Source: Spirochaetaceae bacterium (GTDB taxonomy: Bacteria; Spirochaetota; Spirochaetia; SZUA-6; Bin103). Taken from it: a stretch of 64,000 nucleotides of DNA. The stretch spans positions 1-64,000 of the forward strand of contig JAPPKD010000138.1 of assembly GCA_028820215.1 (NCBI GenBank). The letters are read 5' to 3'. Positions 10,696 to 20,742 of the stretch are shown piece by piece (position 1 is the stretch's first letter; each line of letters starts with the position of its first letter). The position numbers and the translations under genes were made by a program. Below the pieces are notes generated by a model. The model was not told where the DNA came from, ran no database searches, and saw only the letters and a list, made by a program, of their open reading frames with translations.

Positions 10696-13587
10696 ATGAA
10701 TACTCCGCCTGTACGCAAGAAGCTGATTGAGGTGGCACTGCCGCTGGATGCCATCAACGCCGCGGCGGCGCGCGAGAAGTCGATTCGCCACGGTCATCCG
10801 AGCACCCTGCACCTGTGGTGGGCACGGCGCCCGCTGGCGGCGGCGCGGGCGGTGCTCTTTGCGCAGATGGTGGACGATCCGGCTAGCCGGCCCGAGCTGT
10901 TCGCCACCGTGGAGGAGCAGGATCGCGAGCGCGAACGGCTGTTTCGGCTGATCGAGGAGCTGGTGAAGTGGGAGAACACGACCAACGAGAGGGTGTTGCA
11001 GGCCGCTCGTAACGAGATCCGGGAGAACTGGCGACGGACGTGTGCGGACAACGCGGACCATCCGCGCGCCGCCGAGCTGTTCGATCTGGAGCGGCTTCCG
11101 GCGTTCCATGACCCATTCGCCGGGGGTGGGGCGCTGCCGCTGGAGGCACAACGTCTGGGGCTGGAGGCGCATGCGAGCGACCTGAACCCGGTGGCGGTGC
11201 TGATCAACAAGGCGATGATCGAGATCCCGCCGAAGTTCTCCCGGCGGCCTCCGGTGAACGCGAAGGCGCGGGCGGACTCCAGACTTCTGTCCCGAGAGTG
11301 GCGAGGGGCGCAGGGGCTGGCGGAGGACGTGCGTTGTTACGGTCAGTGGATGCGGGACGAGGCAGAGAAGCGGATCGGGCACCTGTACCCGAAGATTGAG
11401 ATCACCACAGCGATGGTGCGGGAACGCTCGGACCTGAAGCCGTACGAGGGGCGGAAGCTGACGGTGATCGCGTGGCTGTGGGCGCGGACGGTGAAGAGTC
11501 CGAACCCGGCGTTCGCGGATGTCGACGTGCCGCTGGCGTCCACGTTCATGCTGTCGACGAAGAAGGGCAAGGAGGCGTACGTCGAGCCGGTGATCGAGGG
11601 CCGGGAGTACCGGTTCGCGGTCAAGGTGGGTGCGCCACCCGACGCGGCAGCGGCCAAGGCTGGCACCAAACTGTCGCGAGGTGCCAACTTCCGCTGCCTG
11701 ATGTCGGGCGCGCCGATCGCTGGCGACTACATCAAATCCGAGGGCGTGGACGGCCGCATGGGCGCGCGTTTGATGGCCATCGTCGCCGAAGGTGACCGAG
11801 GTCGCGTGTATCTCGCGCCAAGTGAGGAGCATGAGTGTGCGGCACGTGATCCGCATTGGGACTGGAAGCCGGAAACAACCATGCCTGACAACCCGCGCTG
11901 GTTCTCTCCCCCACTCTACGGACTCAGTACGTTCGGCGACCTGTTCACAGACCGCCAGCTTGTCGCGCTTACCACCTTTTCGGATCTGGTAACGGAGGCG
12001 AGAGGGTGCATCCGGCGCGACGCCGCTACCGCGGGGATACCTGACGACGGTCGACCACTACGCGACGGCGGCACTGGCGCAACCGCGTACGCCGAGGCGG
12101 TAGCGGTGTATCTCGCGTTTGCTCAGAGTAAGGCATGCAATCGGAACACGAGTCTTTGCTTGTGGGAGCACAGAATGGACAGGCTGGTCGCTACATTCGG
12201 GAGGCAAGCTCTGCCCATGGTATGGGACTATGCCGAGACGAACCCTCTTGCTGGGGCCGGCGGGGACATCTTCGGGACAGTAGCGTCCGTGTGCGAAGTC
12301 ATCGAGAAGCAATTGAACAACAGACCAACCGCTCAAGCGCTCCATTCGGATGCAGTGACACAGGGAATATCTTTAGATAAAGTCGTTTCTACGGACCCTC
12401 CTTACTACGACAACATCGGATACGCAGACCTCTCGGACTTCTTCTACGTCTGGCTGCGACGCTCACTAAGAACGGTCTTCCCTGACCTATTCTCTACGAT
12501 GGCAACTCCAAAGGCTGAGGAGCTAGTCGCCACACCCTATCGCCATGGAACCAAGGCCCAAGCCGAAGTCTTCTTTATGGACGGTATGTCTCGGGCGATC
12601 AAGCGAATGGCTCAGCAGTCGCATCCCACGTTTCCGGCGACGATCTACTACGCTTACAAGCAATCAGAGCGGGGCGCCGAGGCTGGCATGACAAGCACCG
12701 GATGGGAGACGTTCCTGGATGCGGTGCGTGCTGCCGGATTCTCGGTCACTGGTACATGGCCAATCCGGACTGAGCAACCGAAGGGGCTCCGATCCTCCGG
12801 TAAAAACTCTCTCGCGTCGAGTGTCGTCCTGGTGTGTCGCAGCCGACCTTCAGACGCGCCTATCACAACACGCCGTGACTTCATCTCTGCGCTGAAGACG
12901 GAACTGCCCGTGGCTCTGGTCCATCTACAGCGCGGCAACGTCGCCCCCGTGGACCTCGCCCAAGCGGCGATCGGTCCCGGAATGGCGGTATACACCCGCT
13001 ACGCGAAGGTACTCGACGCTTCGGGTGGTCGTGTGTCGGTGGGGGATGCACTGAAGCTGATCAACCAGACGCTGGACGAAGTCCTGGCCGAGCAGGAGGG
13101 AGACTTCGACGCCGACAGTCGCTGGGCGCTGGCGTGGTTCGAGCAGCACGGCTTCGACGCCGGTGACTACGGGGTCGCCGAGACCCTGTCCAAGGCCAAG
13201 AACACCAGCGTGGCGGGCATGGTGGAGGCAGGTATCCTCCGCTCGGGGGCAGGGAAGGTCCGGTTGCTGCGCCCGCAGGAATTGCCTCCAGACTGGGATC
13301 CTGCGCGAGATGACCGTCTCACCGCCTGGGAGACCGTCCATCACGTGATCCGAGTGCTGGAGAGCGGCGAGGAGGCGGCTGCCGGGCTGGTTCGCAAGCT
13401 GGGCGGTTTCGCCGAGGTCGCCCGCGAGCTGTGCTATCGCCTTTACACCGTGTGCGAGCGCAAGAAGCGCGCGGCGGAGGCGCTGGCGTACAACGGGCTG
13501 GTGCAGAGCTGGCCGGAGATCAGCCGGCTTGCGCGGTCGGAGGCAACACCCGAACAGGTTGAACTGTTTGGGGACGGTGCAGGGTAG
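10696..13587 (+). CDS. DUF1156-type adenine-specific DNA methyltransferase, full length
   Basis: A 963-residue protein of the DUF1156 type. The N-terminal DUF1156 segment ([26 protein letters not shown]) is followed by the SAM-binding DPFAGGG (139-145) and the catalytic DPPYYDN (567-573), consistent with an N6-adenine or N4-cytosine amino-methyltransferase with the motif I-then-IV order. The long stretch between the motifs probably holds target recognition. The last 190 residues ([14 protein letters not shown] onward) are absent from the inverted copy. Proteins of this group are found with DUF499 ATPases and SNF2-type helicases in DISARM-like arrays, and both occur downstream here. It would label host DNA as self. 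The start is the ATG at 10696, with the promoter given above. Confidence 0.85.
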   Translation: MNTPPVRKKLIEVALPLDAINAAAAREKSIRHGHPSTLHLWWARRPLAAARAVLFAQMVDDPASRPELFATVEEQDRERERLFRLIEELVKWENTTNERVLQAARNEIRENWRRTCADNADHPRAAELFDLERLPAFHDPFAGGGALPLEAQRLGLEAHASDLNPVAVLINKAMIEIPPKFSRRPPVNAKARADSRLLSREWRGAQGLAEDVRCYGQWMRDEAEKRIGHLYPKIEITTAMVRERSDLKPYEGRKLTVIAWLWARTVKSPNPAFADVDVPLASTFMLSTKKGKEAYVEPVIEGREYRFAVKVGAPPDAAAAKAGTKLSRGANFRCLMSGAPIAGDYIKSEGVDGRMGARLMAIVAEGDRGRVYLAPSEEHECAARDPHWDWKPETTMPDNPRWFSPPLYGLSTFGDLFTDRQLVALTTFSDLVTEARGCIRRDAATAGIPDDGRPLRDGGTGATAYAEAVAVYLAFAQSKACNRNTSLCLWEHRMDRLVATFGRQALPMVWDYAETNPLAGAGGDIFGTVASVCEVIEKQLNNRPTAQALHSDAVTQGISLDKVVSTDPPYYDNIGYADLSDFFYVWLRRSLRTVFPDLFSTMATPKAEELVATPYRHGTKAQAEVFFMDGMSRAIKRMAQQSHPTFPATIYYAYKQSERGAEAGMTSTGWETFLDAVRAAGFSVTGTWPIRTEQPKGLRSSGKNSLASSVVLVCRSRPSDAPITTRRDFISALKTELPVALVHLQRGNVAPVDLAQAAIGPGMAVYTRYAKVLDASGGRVSVGDALKLINQTLDEVLAEQEGDFDADSRWALAWFEQHGFDAGDYGVAETLSKAKNTSVAGMVEAGILRSGAGKVRLLRPQELPPDWDPARDDRLTAWETVHHVIRVLESGEEAAAGLVRKLGGFAEVARELCYRLYTVCERKKRAAEALAYNGLVQSWPEISRLARSEATPEQVELFGDGAG
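10716..13008 (+). repeat. Right arm of inverted methyltransferase repeat
   Basis: This arm is the full-length methyltransferase copy. Similarity to the left arm ends at the VYTRYA codons. About 2.1 kb containing the two recombinases separates the arms, so recombination between them would invert the recombinases and exchange parts of the methyltransferases. Confidence 0.75.
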
Positions 13588-13658
13588 GGACAGGATGATG
13601 GGGTGCGCCGCTTCGGGAACCGCCGTACGCGAAGACGCTGGCCGCGCGGGTTGAGGAA

Positions 13659-15218
13659 ATGTCGCTGATCGCCAGGGAGCTGCAGGACGTCTGGGACGCG
13701 CTGGGCGCGGGCAACGGCCACCGCGACGACATGCTGGCAGAGGTCCGAATCAGGAACCTGCGAGGCATCCGGGATCTGCGGGTGCCCTTCGACTATCCCG
13801 TCTGCGTGCTTGCCGGCCCCAACGGATGCGGCAAGTCGACGGTTCTCCTGGCCTGCGCGTGCGCCTACCGCGTGCCCGGTCGTGGACCGCGGGAATTCGT
13901 TCCCAGTACGCTCTTTCCGAACTTCACCAATCGGCAGCAGCCGGCATGTTCCGACAGTGCGCCGCGGACCGAGCTCGAATTCCATTACCTGCACCGAGGC
14001 GACCGTGTCTCCATGGCGTGGCGGCGCGGCAAGTCCTGGAACCGGAGCTTCCTGGGCCGCGCGGGTGGCACGCAGCCGGAGCGTGCGGTCTACCTGCGGA
14101 CGCTCGCCAACCTGACCAATCCGTCGGAGGTGCGCAGCATCCTGCAGCTCGCCAGAAAGCAGTTCCAGACCCGGACGCTCAGCCCCGAGATGCTGATCTT
14201 CGCCCATCGTATCCTGCCGTGGCGCTACCGCAGCCTGTCCCTCATCAGCGCTAGCGCCGCGAACGATCTTCTGTTCGCGGCGCTCGACGATGCCGCGAAC
14301 ACCGGCTACTCCGAGTTCCACATGTCGTCGGGGGAACGAAGCATCCTGCGTATCTCCAAGGACATCTCCCTCCTCCGGAACGGGCTGGTCCTCATCGACG
14401 AGGTGGACACGGGTCTCCATCCCTACACCCAGCAGCAGACCATGCTCGAGTTGCAGCGCAGCGCGCTGCGCAACGACCTGCAGATCATCGTCGCCTCGCA
14501 CAGTCCCGTAATCCTGGACAGCGTGCCTCCTCGCGCTCGCATCTTTCTGGAACGAGACGAGACCGCGGGGGAGGTTCGCCGCGCGCCTCTCTACCGCGAC
14601 ATCTTTCAGAAGGCCCTGTACGGCCAGTCCCGAGACCAACTGTCCGTGCTCTGTGAGGATGAGGTTGCGGAGGCGGTGATTCGCGGCGTGCTCGACGTGC
14701 TGAACGTCAAGCTCGGACTGCGCCACGAGGACGTGATCATCGGCAGGAATACCGGCCGGAACGAGTTTGCGGGCCACGTCCGCACGCTGGGCAAGTTCGC
14801 CAAGCTCCGGGACTTCATCCTGGTGCTGGATGGCGACTCCCGTGACCTGGAGCGTTCGTTGCAGGCAATCGCCGAGGAATATGGGCACCACGTGCAGCCG
14901 CTGTTTCTTCCCGGGGATGCTGCTCCCGAGCAGTGGCTTTGGGAGACGATCGGCCGGCGACGGGACGACTACGCGAGCAGGCTCGGTTTGACCGGGTCCG
15001 ACCTGGAGCGCGCGATGCAGGACCTGGAGCAACTCGTGGAGGGATCGGTGCGGCAGCGCGACGCCGCGAAAGCGACTGTCGGAGCACTGGCTTCCGATCT
15101 CGGTCGAACCGTTCCCGACCTCGCGCGGATCGTCGGCCAGCGGGAAGCCGAGGCGAACGCCATTCCTGAACTGCTGGCGGCCATGACCGACCAGATCAAC
15201 GCCTGGCGGCGGCTATAG
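13659..15218 (+). CDS. OLD-like AAA ATPase with C-terminal TOPRIM-like region
   Basis: A 519-residue ABC/SMC-type ATPase: Walker A GPNGCGKST (53-61), signature MSSGERS (about 224), Walker B LVLIDEVDTGLHP (about 243) and a following ASHSPVILD. The C-terminal part has CEDE and LVLDGDSRD, which match the Glu and Asp-x-Asp of a TOPRIM nuclease fold as in OLD-family proteins. Such proteins nick or degrade phage DNA or RNA in several defence systems. It follows the methyltransferase by 71 bases on the same strand and ends one base from the stop of the convergent AAA gene. The start ATG has a poorly spaced ribosome-binding site; a later ATG at 13731 would also leave the ATPase intact. Confidence 0.75.
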   Translation: MSLIARELQDVWDALGAGNGHRDDMLAEVRIRNLRGIRDLRVPFDYPVCVLAGPNGCGKSTVLLACACAYRVPGRGPREFVPSTLFPNFTNRQQPACSDSAPRTELEFHYLHRGDRVSMAWRRGKSWNRSFLGRAGGTQPERAVYLRTLANLTNPSEVRSILQLARKQFQTRTLSPEMLIFAHRILPWRYRSLSLISASAANDLLFAALDDAANTGYSEFHMSSGERSILRISKDISLLRNGLVLIDEVDTGLHPYTQQQTMLELQRSALRNDLQIIVASHSPVILDSVPPRARIFLERDETAGEVRRAPLYRDIFQKALYGQSRDQLSVLCEDEVAEAVIRGVLDVLNVKLGLRHEDVIIGRNTGRNEFAGHVRTLGKFAKLRDFILVLDGDSRDLERSLQAIAEEYGHHVQPLFLPGDAAPEQWLWETIGRRRDDYASRLGLTGSDLERAMQDLEQLVEGSVRQRDAAKATVGALASDLGRTVPDLARIVGQREAEANAIPELLAAMTDQINAWRRL

Positions 15219-15219
15219 G

Positions 15220-16743
15220 CTACGCGACGCCTGTCCTGATCGCTTCGATCCGGTTGGCTATCTTCGCCCAGTCGTTGTAGAGCGACTCGGTGATCTCGCC
15301 ATAGCCGGCCGGGAAGTTGCCGGCCTCCGTGTCCAGGATCATTTCCTCGACGGTGGAACCCGCTTCGTCGTCGGACGGCGTGAACATCCACGCACCCACT
15401 TCGGCTGACGAGAGGGCGACATCCGATCCCGCGATCCCCTTCCGTGTACTCTCGGGAAGCTCCGACAGCCGGACCAGGTTGGCGAGAGCCTCCAACATCC
15501 ACTCACTGTGCGTCGTCAGCAGCACGCGCACGCCGGAGCGAACCAGGCGGGCCAACTCGCGGGCGAACGCTGCCTGCATCGCGGGATGCAGATGCGATTC
15601 CGGCTCCTCGATGATCAGGACGTCATTGGGACGAACCAGATGCCGCAGATACAGCACCACAGGAGCCAGTTCGGAAATCATGGAAGAGGTCCGCATCAGC
15701 GGCAGGTTGGTGTCCCAATCGGTTGGACGATAGGAGAACGACGGATAGCCGGTCTCGGACTGCTTAAGCCTAATGGCCCCCGCCAGGAGGTTCTTTTCCA
15801 GACGACGTGCCATTCTGTCCGGCACCTTCTTCTCTCTCTGACCCATCGCGATGAGATCATTCAGGAAGTCGGCCAGTACTCCGGACAGCATGGGCACACG
15901 GGTCGAACGACGCAGCCCGGTTGTCGTGGCGCCCTGGATCAGCGTGCCGACGACCACCTGGTGACTGTGCATCACCCCGGTGCGATCGGCCGGCAGGTAG
16001 TACGCGCTGCGAGTCAGGGGACCCACCACCGAATCGCACATGACATCCAGGAGTCCATACAGCAGGAATAGTCCCCCTCGTTCTTCATTCGGGACTTCGC
16101 CCTTCGTCGCCGGCAGCGCCGGCACGTGTCCGGATAGCCGTGCAGGTCCGCTGCCGAATTCGAAGGTGTATCGCGTCTGCTCATCGTCGACCGATGCCGG
16201 GATGCTGATGGTCGCCGTGGAACTCCCTTCGGTGCTTCCCCGACGGACCAGGTCGTCCATGTCATCGACGCCGAAGCAGCGGCTCACTTCGCGCGCCAAG
16301 TGCTCCTCGGCGCCGGTGAGCTCCTCCAACGCCGTGCGGATGGTTCTCGACAAGTCGTCGGGCAGCGGCACGCGCTGTTCCTTGCCGCCGGTAGACCACC
16401 ACTCGGCGATGCGGGCTGCAAGCTTCTCTTCGTCCGGTAGCGCGCTGACCAATGCATCGGAGAACCAATACGTGCGCCGCTGAAGATCGGATTCAGACCG
16501 AACGGGCGGGCCGAAGCACCGATGCAAGGCGTACACGAGCATCGCGAGGTAGGATTTACCGGTGTTGCTTGGTCCGGCGAACACGGTGAGCGGGCGCACG
16601 TCAACGCTCGCGCGCACGATGGGACCGAAGTCGGCTACTTCGATCCGATAGTCGCCACCGTGGGCGCGAGCTTCGCTTCGATTCACCTGAACTCCCAGCG
16701 TTCTGAACGCCTGTGTCGCCGAACGACCGGCCGCGAGCGGCAT
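15220..16743 (-). CDS. AAA ATPase (ATP-binding-cassette type, AAA_15/AAA_21-like)
   Basis: A 507-residue ATPase with Walker A GPSNTGKS (57-64), Walker B LIIEEPESHLHP and a following LLTTHSEW. Between them is a long insertion rich in charged residues (about 80-330). It resembles the ATPases of overcoming-lysogenization or PARIS-type systems in domain order, but I see no nuclease domain of its own. It is convergent with the OLD-like ATPase, with one base between the stop codons, and divergent from the helicase with 96 bases between. The two ATPases plausibly act as a pair, although opposite strands argue against a single operon. Start uncertain: a GTG near residue 20 is an alternative. Confidence 0.65.
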   Translation of the reverse strand: MPLAAGRSATQAFRTLGVQVNRSEARAHGGDYRIEVADFGPIVRASVDVRPLTVFAGPSNTGKSYLAMLVYALHRCFGPPVRSESDLQRRTYWFSDALVSALPDEEKLAARIAEWWSTGGKEQRVPLPDDLSRTIRTALEELTGAEEHLAREVSRCFGVDDMDDLVRRGSTEGSSTATISIPASVDDEQTRYTFEFGSGPARLSGHVPALPATKGEVPNEERGGLFLLYGLLDVMCDSVVGPLTRSAYYLPADRTGVMHSHQVVVGTLIQGATTTGLRRSTRVPMLSGVLADFLNDLIAMGQREKKVPDRMARRLEKNLLAGAIRLKQSETGYPSFSYRPTDWDTNLPLMRTSSMISELAPVVLYLRHLVRPNDVLIIEEPESHLHPAMQAAFARELARLVRSGVRVLLTTHSEWMLEALANLVRLSELPESTRKGIAGSDVALSSAEVGAWMFTPSDDEAGSTVEEMILDTEAGNFPAGYGEITESLYNDWAKIANRIEAIRTGVA

Positions 16744-16839
16744 CGGGCGCCGGTCCGCAGTTTCCTACACCGGGGCGATATGCGCTACCCGTTGGTGCGC
16801 GCCCGGATGCTCGGCCCGTGAGCGGTTATCATCGTCGGC

Positions 16840-19800
16840 GTGAAGCTCGAAGACCTGCAGGCGCCGGCCGCAGTGCACGGCATCGTGGCCGATTCCCTGG
16901 TCACGGTGGTGAGCGCCCGATGGATCGGCTTGGACGCGGTGGAACTCGTCTACCGGACGGCCGGAGGCGAGCTGGGCAGTCAGATCCTCTACCGGGACGA
17001 CGAAGCGCGGCTGGAGGTCGCCGAGCAGGGGCGGCCGTGGAGCTTCGACGGCGACGGCGATCTCTTTCGGCTGGTGTCGGAGGCGCTGCGTATCAACCTC
17101 GCCCATCTGTTCGACCCGGCACTGGCGGTCCACACCTCGCAAGTGGAGCCGCTGCCGCATCAGATCACCGCGGTGTACGAGGCGATGCTGCCGCGGCAGC
17201 CGCTGCGGTTCCTGCTCGCCGACGATCCGGGCGCCGGCAAGACCATCATGACCGGCCTGCTGATGAAGGAGCTGATCGCCCGTGGCGACCTTCAGCGCTG
17301 TCTGGTGGTCTGTCCCGGCAGCCTGGCCGAGCAGTGGCAGGACGAGCTGTACCGGCGCTTCCATCTCGGCTTCGAGATCCTCACCAACGACAAGCTGGCC
17401 GCGGCGCGCACCGGCAACTGGTTCCTGGAGACCGACCTCGCCATCGCCCGGCTGGACAAGCTGGCGCGCGACGCCGCGCTGCAGGAGAAGCTGCAGGCGC
17501 CCGACTGCCGCTGGGACCTGGTGGTGTGCGACGAGGCGCACAAGATGTCGGCGACCTTCACCGGCGGCGAGATTCGCTACACCAAGCGCTATCACCTGGG
17601 GCAGTTGCTGGGCGGCCTGACCCGTCACTTCCTGCTGCTGACCGCCACGCCGCACAACGGCAAGGAGGAGGACTTCCAGCTCTTCATGGCGTTGCTGGAC
17701 GGCGATCGCTTCGAGGGCCGGTTCCGGGACGGCGTGCACATGGCGGACGTGTCCGACCTGATGCGGCGGATGGTGAAGGAGCGACTGCTCAAGTTCGAGG
17801 GCACGCCGCTGTTTCCCGAGCGCGTCGCCCACACCATCCCGTACCGGCTTTCCGATGAGGAGGCGCACCTCTACAACGAGGTGAGCAACTACGTGCGCGA
17901 GGAGTTCAACCGCGCCGAGGCGCTGGAGAACAACCAGCGCGCCGGTGCCGTCGGCTTCGCGCTGACGCTGCTGCAACGGCGGCTGGCGTCCTCGCCGGAG
18001 GCGATCTATCAGTCGCTGCGGCGGCGCCGGGAGCGGCTGGAGAGCCGGCTGCGCGAGCTGGAGCTGCTGCGGCGTGGCGGTCAGGCCGTGACCCGCATCG
18101 GGCTGTCGCGAGACATCGAGCTGGACGCCGACGAGTTCGAGGACCTGGAGGACGCGCCGGCTGACGAGCAGGAACAGGCGGCCGAGGAGATCCTCGACCA
18201 GGCGACGGCGGCCCGGTCGATCGCGGAGCTGAAGACCGAGATCGGGACGCTGCGGCAGGTGGAGCAGATCGCGCACCGGGTGCGGCGCAGCGGCAACGAC
18301 GCGAAGTGGCAGCAACTCACGGGGCTGCTCGACGAGATCCTGCCCGCCGATGGCACGGCACCCTCGACCGCACAGGAGGGACATGCGCAGAAGCTGGTCA
18401 TCTTCACCGAGCACCGCGACACGCTGGCGTATCTGCGCGGGCGCATCGCCACGGTGCTCGGCCGCGAGCAGGCGATCGTGGTGATCCACGGCGGCATGGG
18501 CCGCGAGGAGCGGCGCAAGGCGCAGGAGGCGTTCCGCCACGATCCCGGCGTGCAGATCCTGCTGGCGACCGACGCGGCGGGCGAGGGGATCAACCTGCAA
18601 CGCGCTCACCTGATGGTGAACTACGACCTGCCGTGGAACCCGAACAGACTGGAGCAGCGCTTCGGCCGCATCCACCGGATCGGCCAGACCGAGGTGTGCC
18701 ACCTGTGGAACCTGGTGGCGGAGGAGACGCGCGAGGGCGATGTCTACCGCCGGTTGCTGGAGAAGCTGGAGCAGGCGCGCGAGGCGCTCGGCGGGCAGGT
18801 GTTCGACGTGCTCGGCAAGCTGCAGTTTTCCGGCCGGCCGCTGCGCGACCTGCTGATGGAGGCCATCCGCTACGGGGAGCAGCCGGAGGTGCGGGCTCGG
18901 CTGAGCACGGTGATGGATGACGCCCTCGACCGCGGGAAGCTGCAGGAGCTGCTGGACGATCAGGCGCTGGCGCCGGATGCCATGGACGCCACGCGCGTGC
19001 AGCGGGTGCGGGAGGAGATGGAGCGGGCGGCGGCGCGGCGGCTGCAGCCGCACTACATCGAGTCGTTCTTCCGCGCGGCGTTTGCGCGACTGGGCGGCTC
19101 GCTCCGGCAACGGGAGCCGCGGCGCTACGAGATCACCCATGTGCCGGGCGCGGTGCGCAGCCGCGACCGGCTGATCGGCACGGGCGAGCCGGTGGTGGCG
19201 CGTTACGAGCGCATCGCTTTCGAGAAGGGGCTGCTGGCCCCGCCGGGCAAGGCGCCGGCGGAGTTCCTCTGTCCGGGGCATCCGCTGCTGGACTCGGTGA
19301 TCGACCTGACGCTGGAGCGCCATCGCGACCTGCTGAAGCGGGGCACGGTGCTGGTCGACGACCGGGACCCGGGCACGGCGCCGCGCGTGCTGTTCTACCT
19401 GGAGCACGCCATCCAGGACGAGAGCCGCACGCGCAGCGGCGACCGCCGGGTGGTCTCAAAGCGGCTGCTCTACGTGGAGCTGGCCGAGGCCGAGCCGCCG
19501 CGTCACCTGCACTACGCGCCGTATCTCGATTACCGGCCGTTGGCCGAGGATGAGCCGGCCATCGATGCCATTCTGGAGCGGCCCGAGTGCGCGTGGGTCA
19601 CCGGCGACCTGGAGGGCAAGGCGCAGGAGCACGCGGTGATCCACGTCGTTCCCGAGCACCTGCGGGAGATCAAGTCGGCCAGGATCGAGCTGCTCGGCAA
19701 GACGGAGGCCGCGGTCAAGGACCGGCTGACCAAGGAAATCGCCTACTGGGATCATCGCGTCCTGCAGATCCAGGCGCAGGAGCAGGCCGGCAAGCCCGGC

Positions 19801-20379
19801 GCACGGCTCAACTCGGGCGAGGCGCGCCGCCGCGCCGAGGATCTGCGGACCCGGCTCCGCCAGCGGCTAGAGCGGCTACAGTTGGAGTCGAAGCTCTCGG
19901 CGCTGCCGCCGGTGATCCTCGGCGGCGTGCTGGTCGTTCCGCGCGGCCTGATCACGGCCATCAGCGGGAAGCCCGACAAGACAGATCGCCAAGCGATCGA
20001 CACCCAGGAGTCCGCGGCTCGGGCGAGGGCCATCATCATGGAGACAGAGCGCACGCTCGGCTTCGATCCCACCGATCGCGAGACCGAGAAGCTCGGTTAC
20101 GACATCGAGAGCCGCATCCCAGGCACTGGCCGGCTGCGCTTCATCGAGGTCAAGGGCCGCGTCCACGGTGCGGACACCATCACCGTGACCCGCAACGAGA
20201 TCCTCTACTCGATGAACAAGCCGGAGGACTACCGCCTGGCCATCGTCGAGTTCCTGGACGATGGCGCCCACCGGGTGCACTACCTGCGCGAACCGTTCCG
20301 TCGCGAGCCCGACTTCGACGCGGCCAGCGTCAACTACTCCTTCAAGGATCTCCTCGCCCGCGCCGAGCCGCCGTGCTGA
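16840..20379 (+). CDS. SNF2-type DEAH helicase with C-terminal DUF3883
   Basis: A 1179-residue superfamily 2 helicase. Walker A DDPGAGKTIM starts at residue 128, the box CDEAHK at 230-235 and TATPHNG follows; helicase C-terminal motifs (ATDAAGEGINLQ, QRFGRIHRIGQ) are near residues 585-615. A coiled region (about 390-430) and a long extension follow, ending in a DUF3883 domain with FIEVKGR at 1101-1107, a restriction-nuclease-like E-x-K pattern. It starts at GTG 16840. Helicases of this form belong to the DrmD-like class in DISARM-related arrays and probably translocate on incoming DNA. Genes before and after are on different strands, so it may be transcribed alone, followed by the membrane-protein/regulator module. 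Confidence 0.85.
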   Translation: MKLEDLQAPAAVHGIVADSLVTVVSARWIGLDAVELVYRTAGGELGSQILYRDDEARLEVAEQGRPWSFDGDGDLFRLVSEALRINLAHLFDPALAVHTSQVEPLPHQITAVYEAMLPRQPLRFLLADDPGAGKTIMTGLLMKELIARGDLQRCLVVCPGSLAEQWQDELYRRFHLGFEILTNDKLAAARTGNWFLETDLAIARLDKLARDAALQEKLQAPDCRWDLVVCDEAHKMSATFTGGEIRYTKRYHLGQLLGGLTRHFLLLTATPHNGKEEDFQLFMALLDGDRFEGRFRDGVHMADVSDLMRRMVKERLLKFEGTPLFPERVAHTIPYRLSDEEAHLYNEVSNYVREEFNRAEALENNQRAGAVGFALTLLQRRLASSPEAIYQSLRRRRERLESRLRELELLRRGGQAVTRIGLSRDIELDADEFEDLEDAPADEQEQAAEEILDQATAARSIAELKTEIGTLRQVEQIAHRVRRSGNDAKWQQLTGLLDEILPADGTAPSTAQEGHAQKLVIFTEHRDTLAYLRGRIATVLGREQAIVVIHGGMGREERRKAQEAFRHDPGVQILLATDAAGEGINLQRAHLMVNYDLPWNPNRLEQRFGRIHRIGQTEVCHLWNLVAEETREGDVYRRLLEKLEQAREALGGQVFDVLGKLQFSGRPLRDLLMEAIRYGEQPEVRARLSTVMDDALDRGKLQELLDDQALAPDAMDATRVQRVREEMERAAARRLQPHYIESFFRAAFARLGGSLRQREPRRYEITHVPGAVRSRDRLIGTGEPVVARYERIAFEKGLLAPPGKAPAEFLCPGHPLLDSVIDLTLERHRDLLKRGTVLVDDRDPGTAPRVLFYLEHAIQDESRTRSGDRRVVSKRLLYVELAEAEPPRHLHYAPYLDYRPLAEDEPAIDAILERPECAWVTGDLEGKAQEHAVIHVVPEHLREIKSARIELLGKTEAAVKDRLTKEIAYWDHRVLQIQAQEQAGKPGARLNSGEARRRAEDLRTRLRQRLERLQLESKLSALPPVILGGVLVVPRGLITAISGKPDKTDRQAIDTQESAARARAIIMETERTLGFDPTDRETEKLGYDIESRIPGTGRLRFIEVKGRVHGADTITVTRNEILYSMNKPEDYRLAIVEFLDDGAHRVHYLREPFRREPDFDAASVNYSFKDLLARAEPPC

Positions 20380-20413
20380 AGCAACGCACTACAGGCGGCG
20401 GTCCTCGGACTCG

Positions 20414-20653
20414 CTACAGGCCGATCAGGAGACCGAGCAGCAGCGCCATGGAACACACGAAGATGGTGGAAGTGTAGAGGACTCCCTTGGCGAGCCTCAC
20501 GGCATCCTTGTCGAAGGTGACTTCGCCGGGCTTCAGTTCCGGGGTTGCTTGCTCCCGGCCCGCGGCGGTCTGGTTCCTATCGCGGATCCGGCCAGCATTC
20601 ACTGAGATCGCTACGTCGGCACCGATGGCCGTTCCGATCACTTCTCCTATCAT
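20414..20653 (-). CDS. Small tail-anchored membrane protein, unknown
   Basis: A 79-residue protein with a short hydrophobic N-terminal stretch (MIGEVIGTAIGADVAISV), a charged middle and a C-terminal hydrophobic segment (residues about 57-79) that fits one membrane helix ending at the C-terminus. It has an ATG at 20653 preceded by GGAG-type sequence and its own sigma-70-like promoter, divergent from the XRE-ImmA/IrrE gene. I recognise no family. The context, alone on the minus strand inside the array and sharing a promoter region with a regulator, suggests control by that regulator. It could be a membrane effector or sensor, but this is inference. Confidence 0.55.
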   Translation of the reverse strand: MIGEVIGTAIGADVAISVNAGRIRDRNQTAAGREQATPELKPGEVTFDKDAVRLAKGVLYTSTIFVCSMALLLGLLIGL

Positions 20654-20674
20654 CCTTGCTTGCTCCTTGGACAG

Positions 20675-20704
20675 TTTACATAATAGAACATTATCTTGTA
20701 TATT
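20675..20704 (+). promoter_or_regulatory. Predicted promoter of the second XRE-ImmA/IrrE gene
   Basis: TTTACA (20675-20680), an 18-base spacer and TATATT (20699-20704) read as a sigma-70 promoter on the plus strand. The region is AT-rich and almost completely overlaps a promoter on the other strand, with an imperfect inverted repeat TAAT-AGAAC-ATTA (20681-20693) in the middle that may be an operator. Confidence 0.6.
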
Positions 20705-20709
20705 GTCAA
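20680..20709 (-). promoter_or_regulatory. Predicted promoter of the small membrane protein
   Basis: On the minus strand, TTGACA (complement of 20704-20709), an 18-base spacer and TATTAT (complement of 20680-20685) form a near-consensus sigma-70 promoter. It overlaps the divergent promoter base for base, so a single bound regulator could shut both. Confidence 0.65.
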
Positions 20710-20742
20710 CCGAAGAGGAGGTCTCTTGAAGAGGGGGTGCCC

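Noticed and set aside
10695..10698. Head-to-head start codons of recombinase 2 and the methyltransferase sharing CATG.
   Set aside because: The GTG at 10562 has a strong ribosome-binding site and gives a normal integrase, so the earlier start is unlikely.
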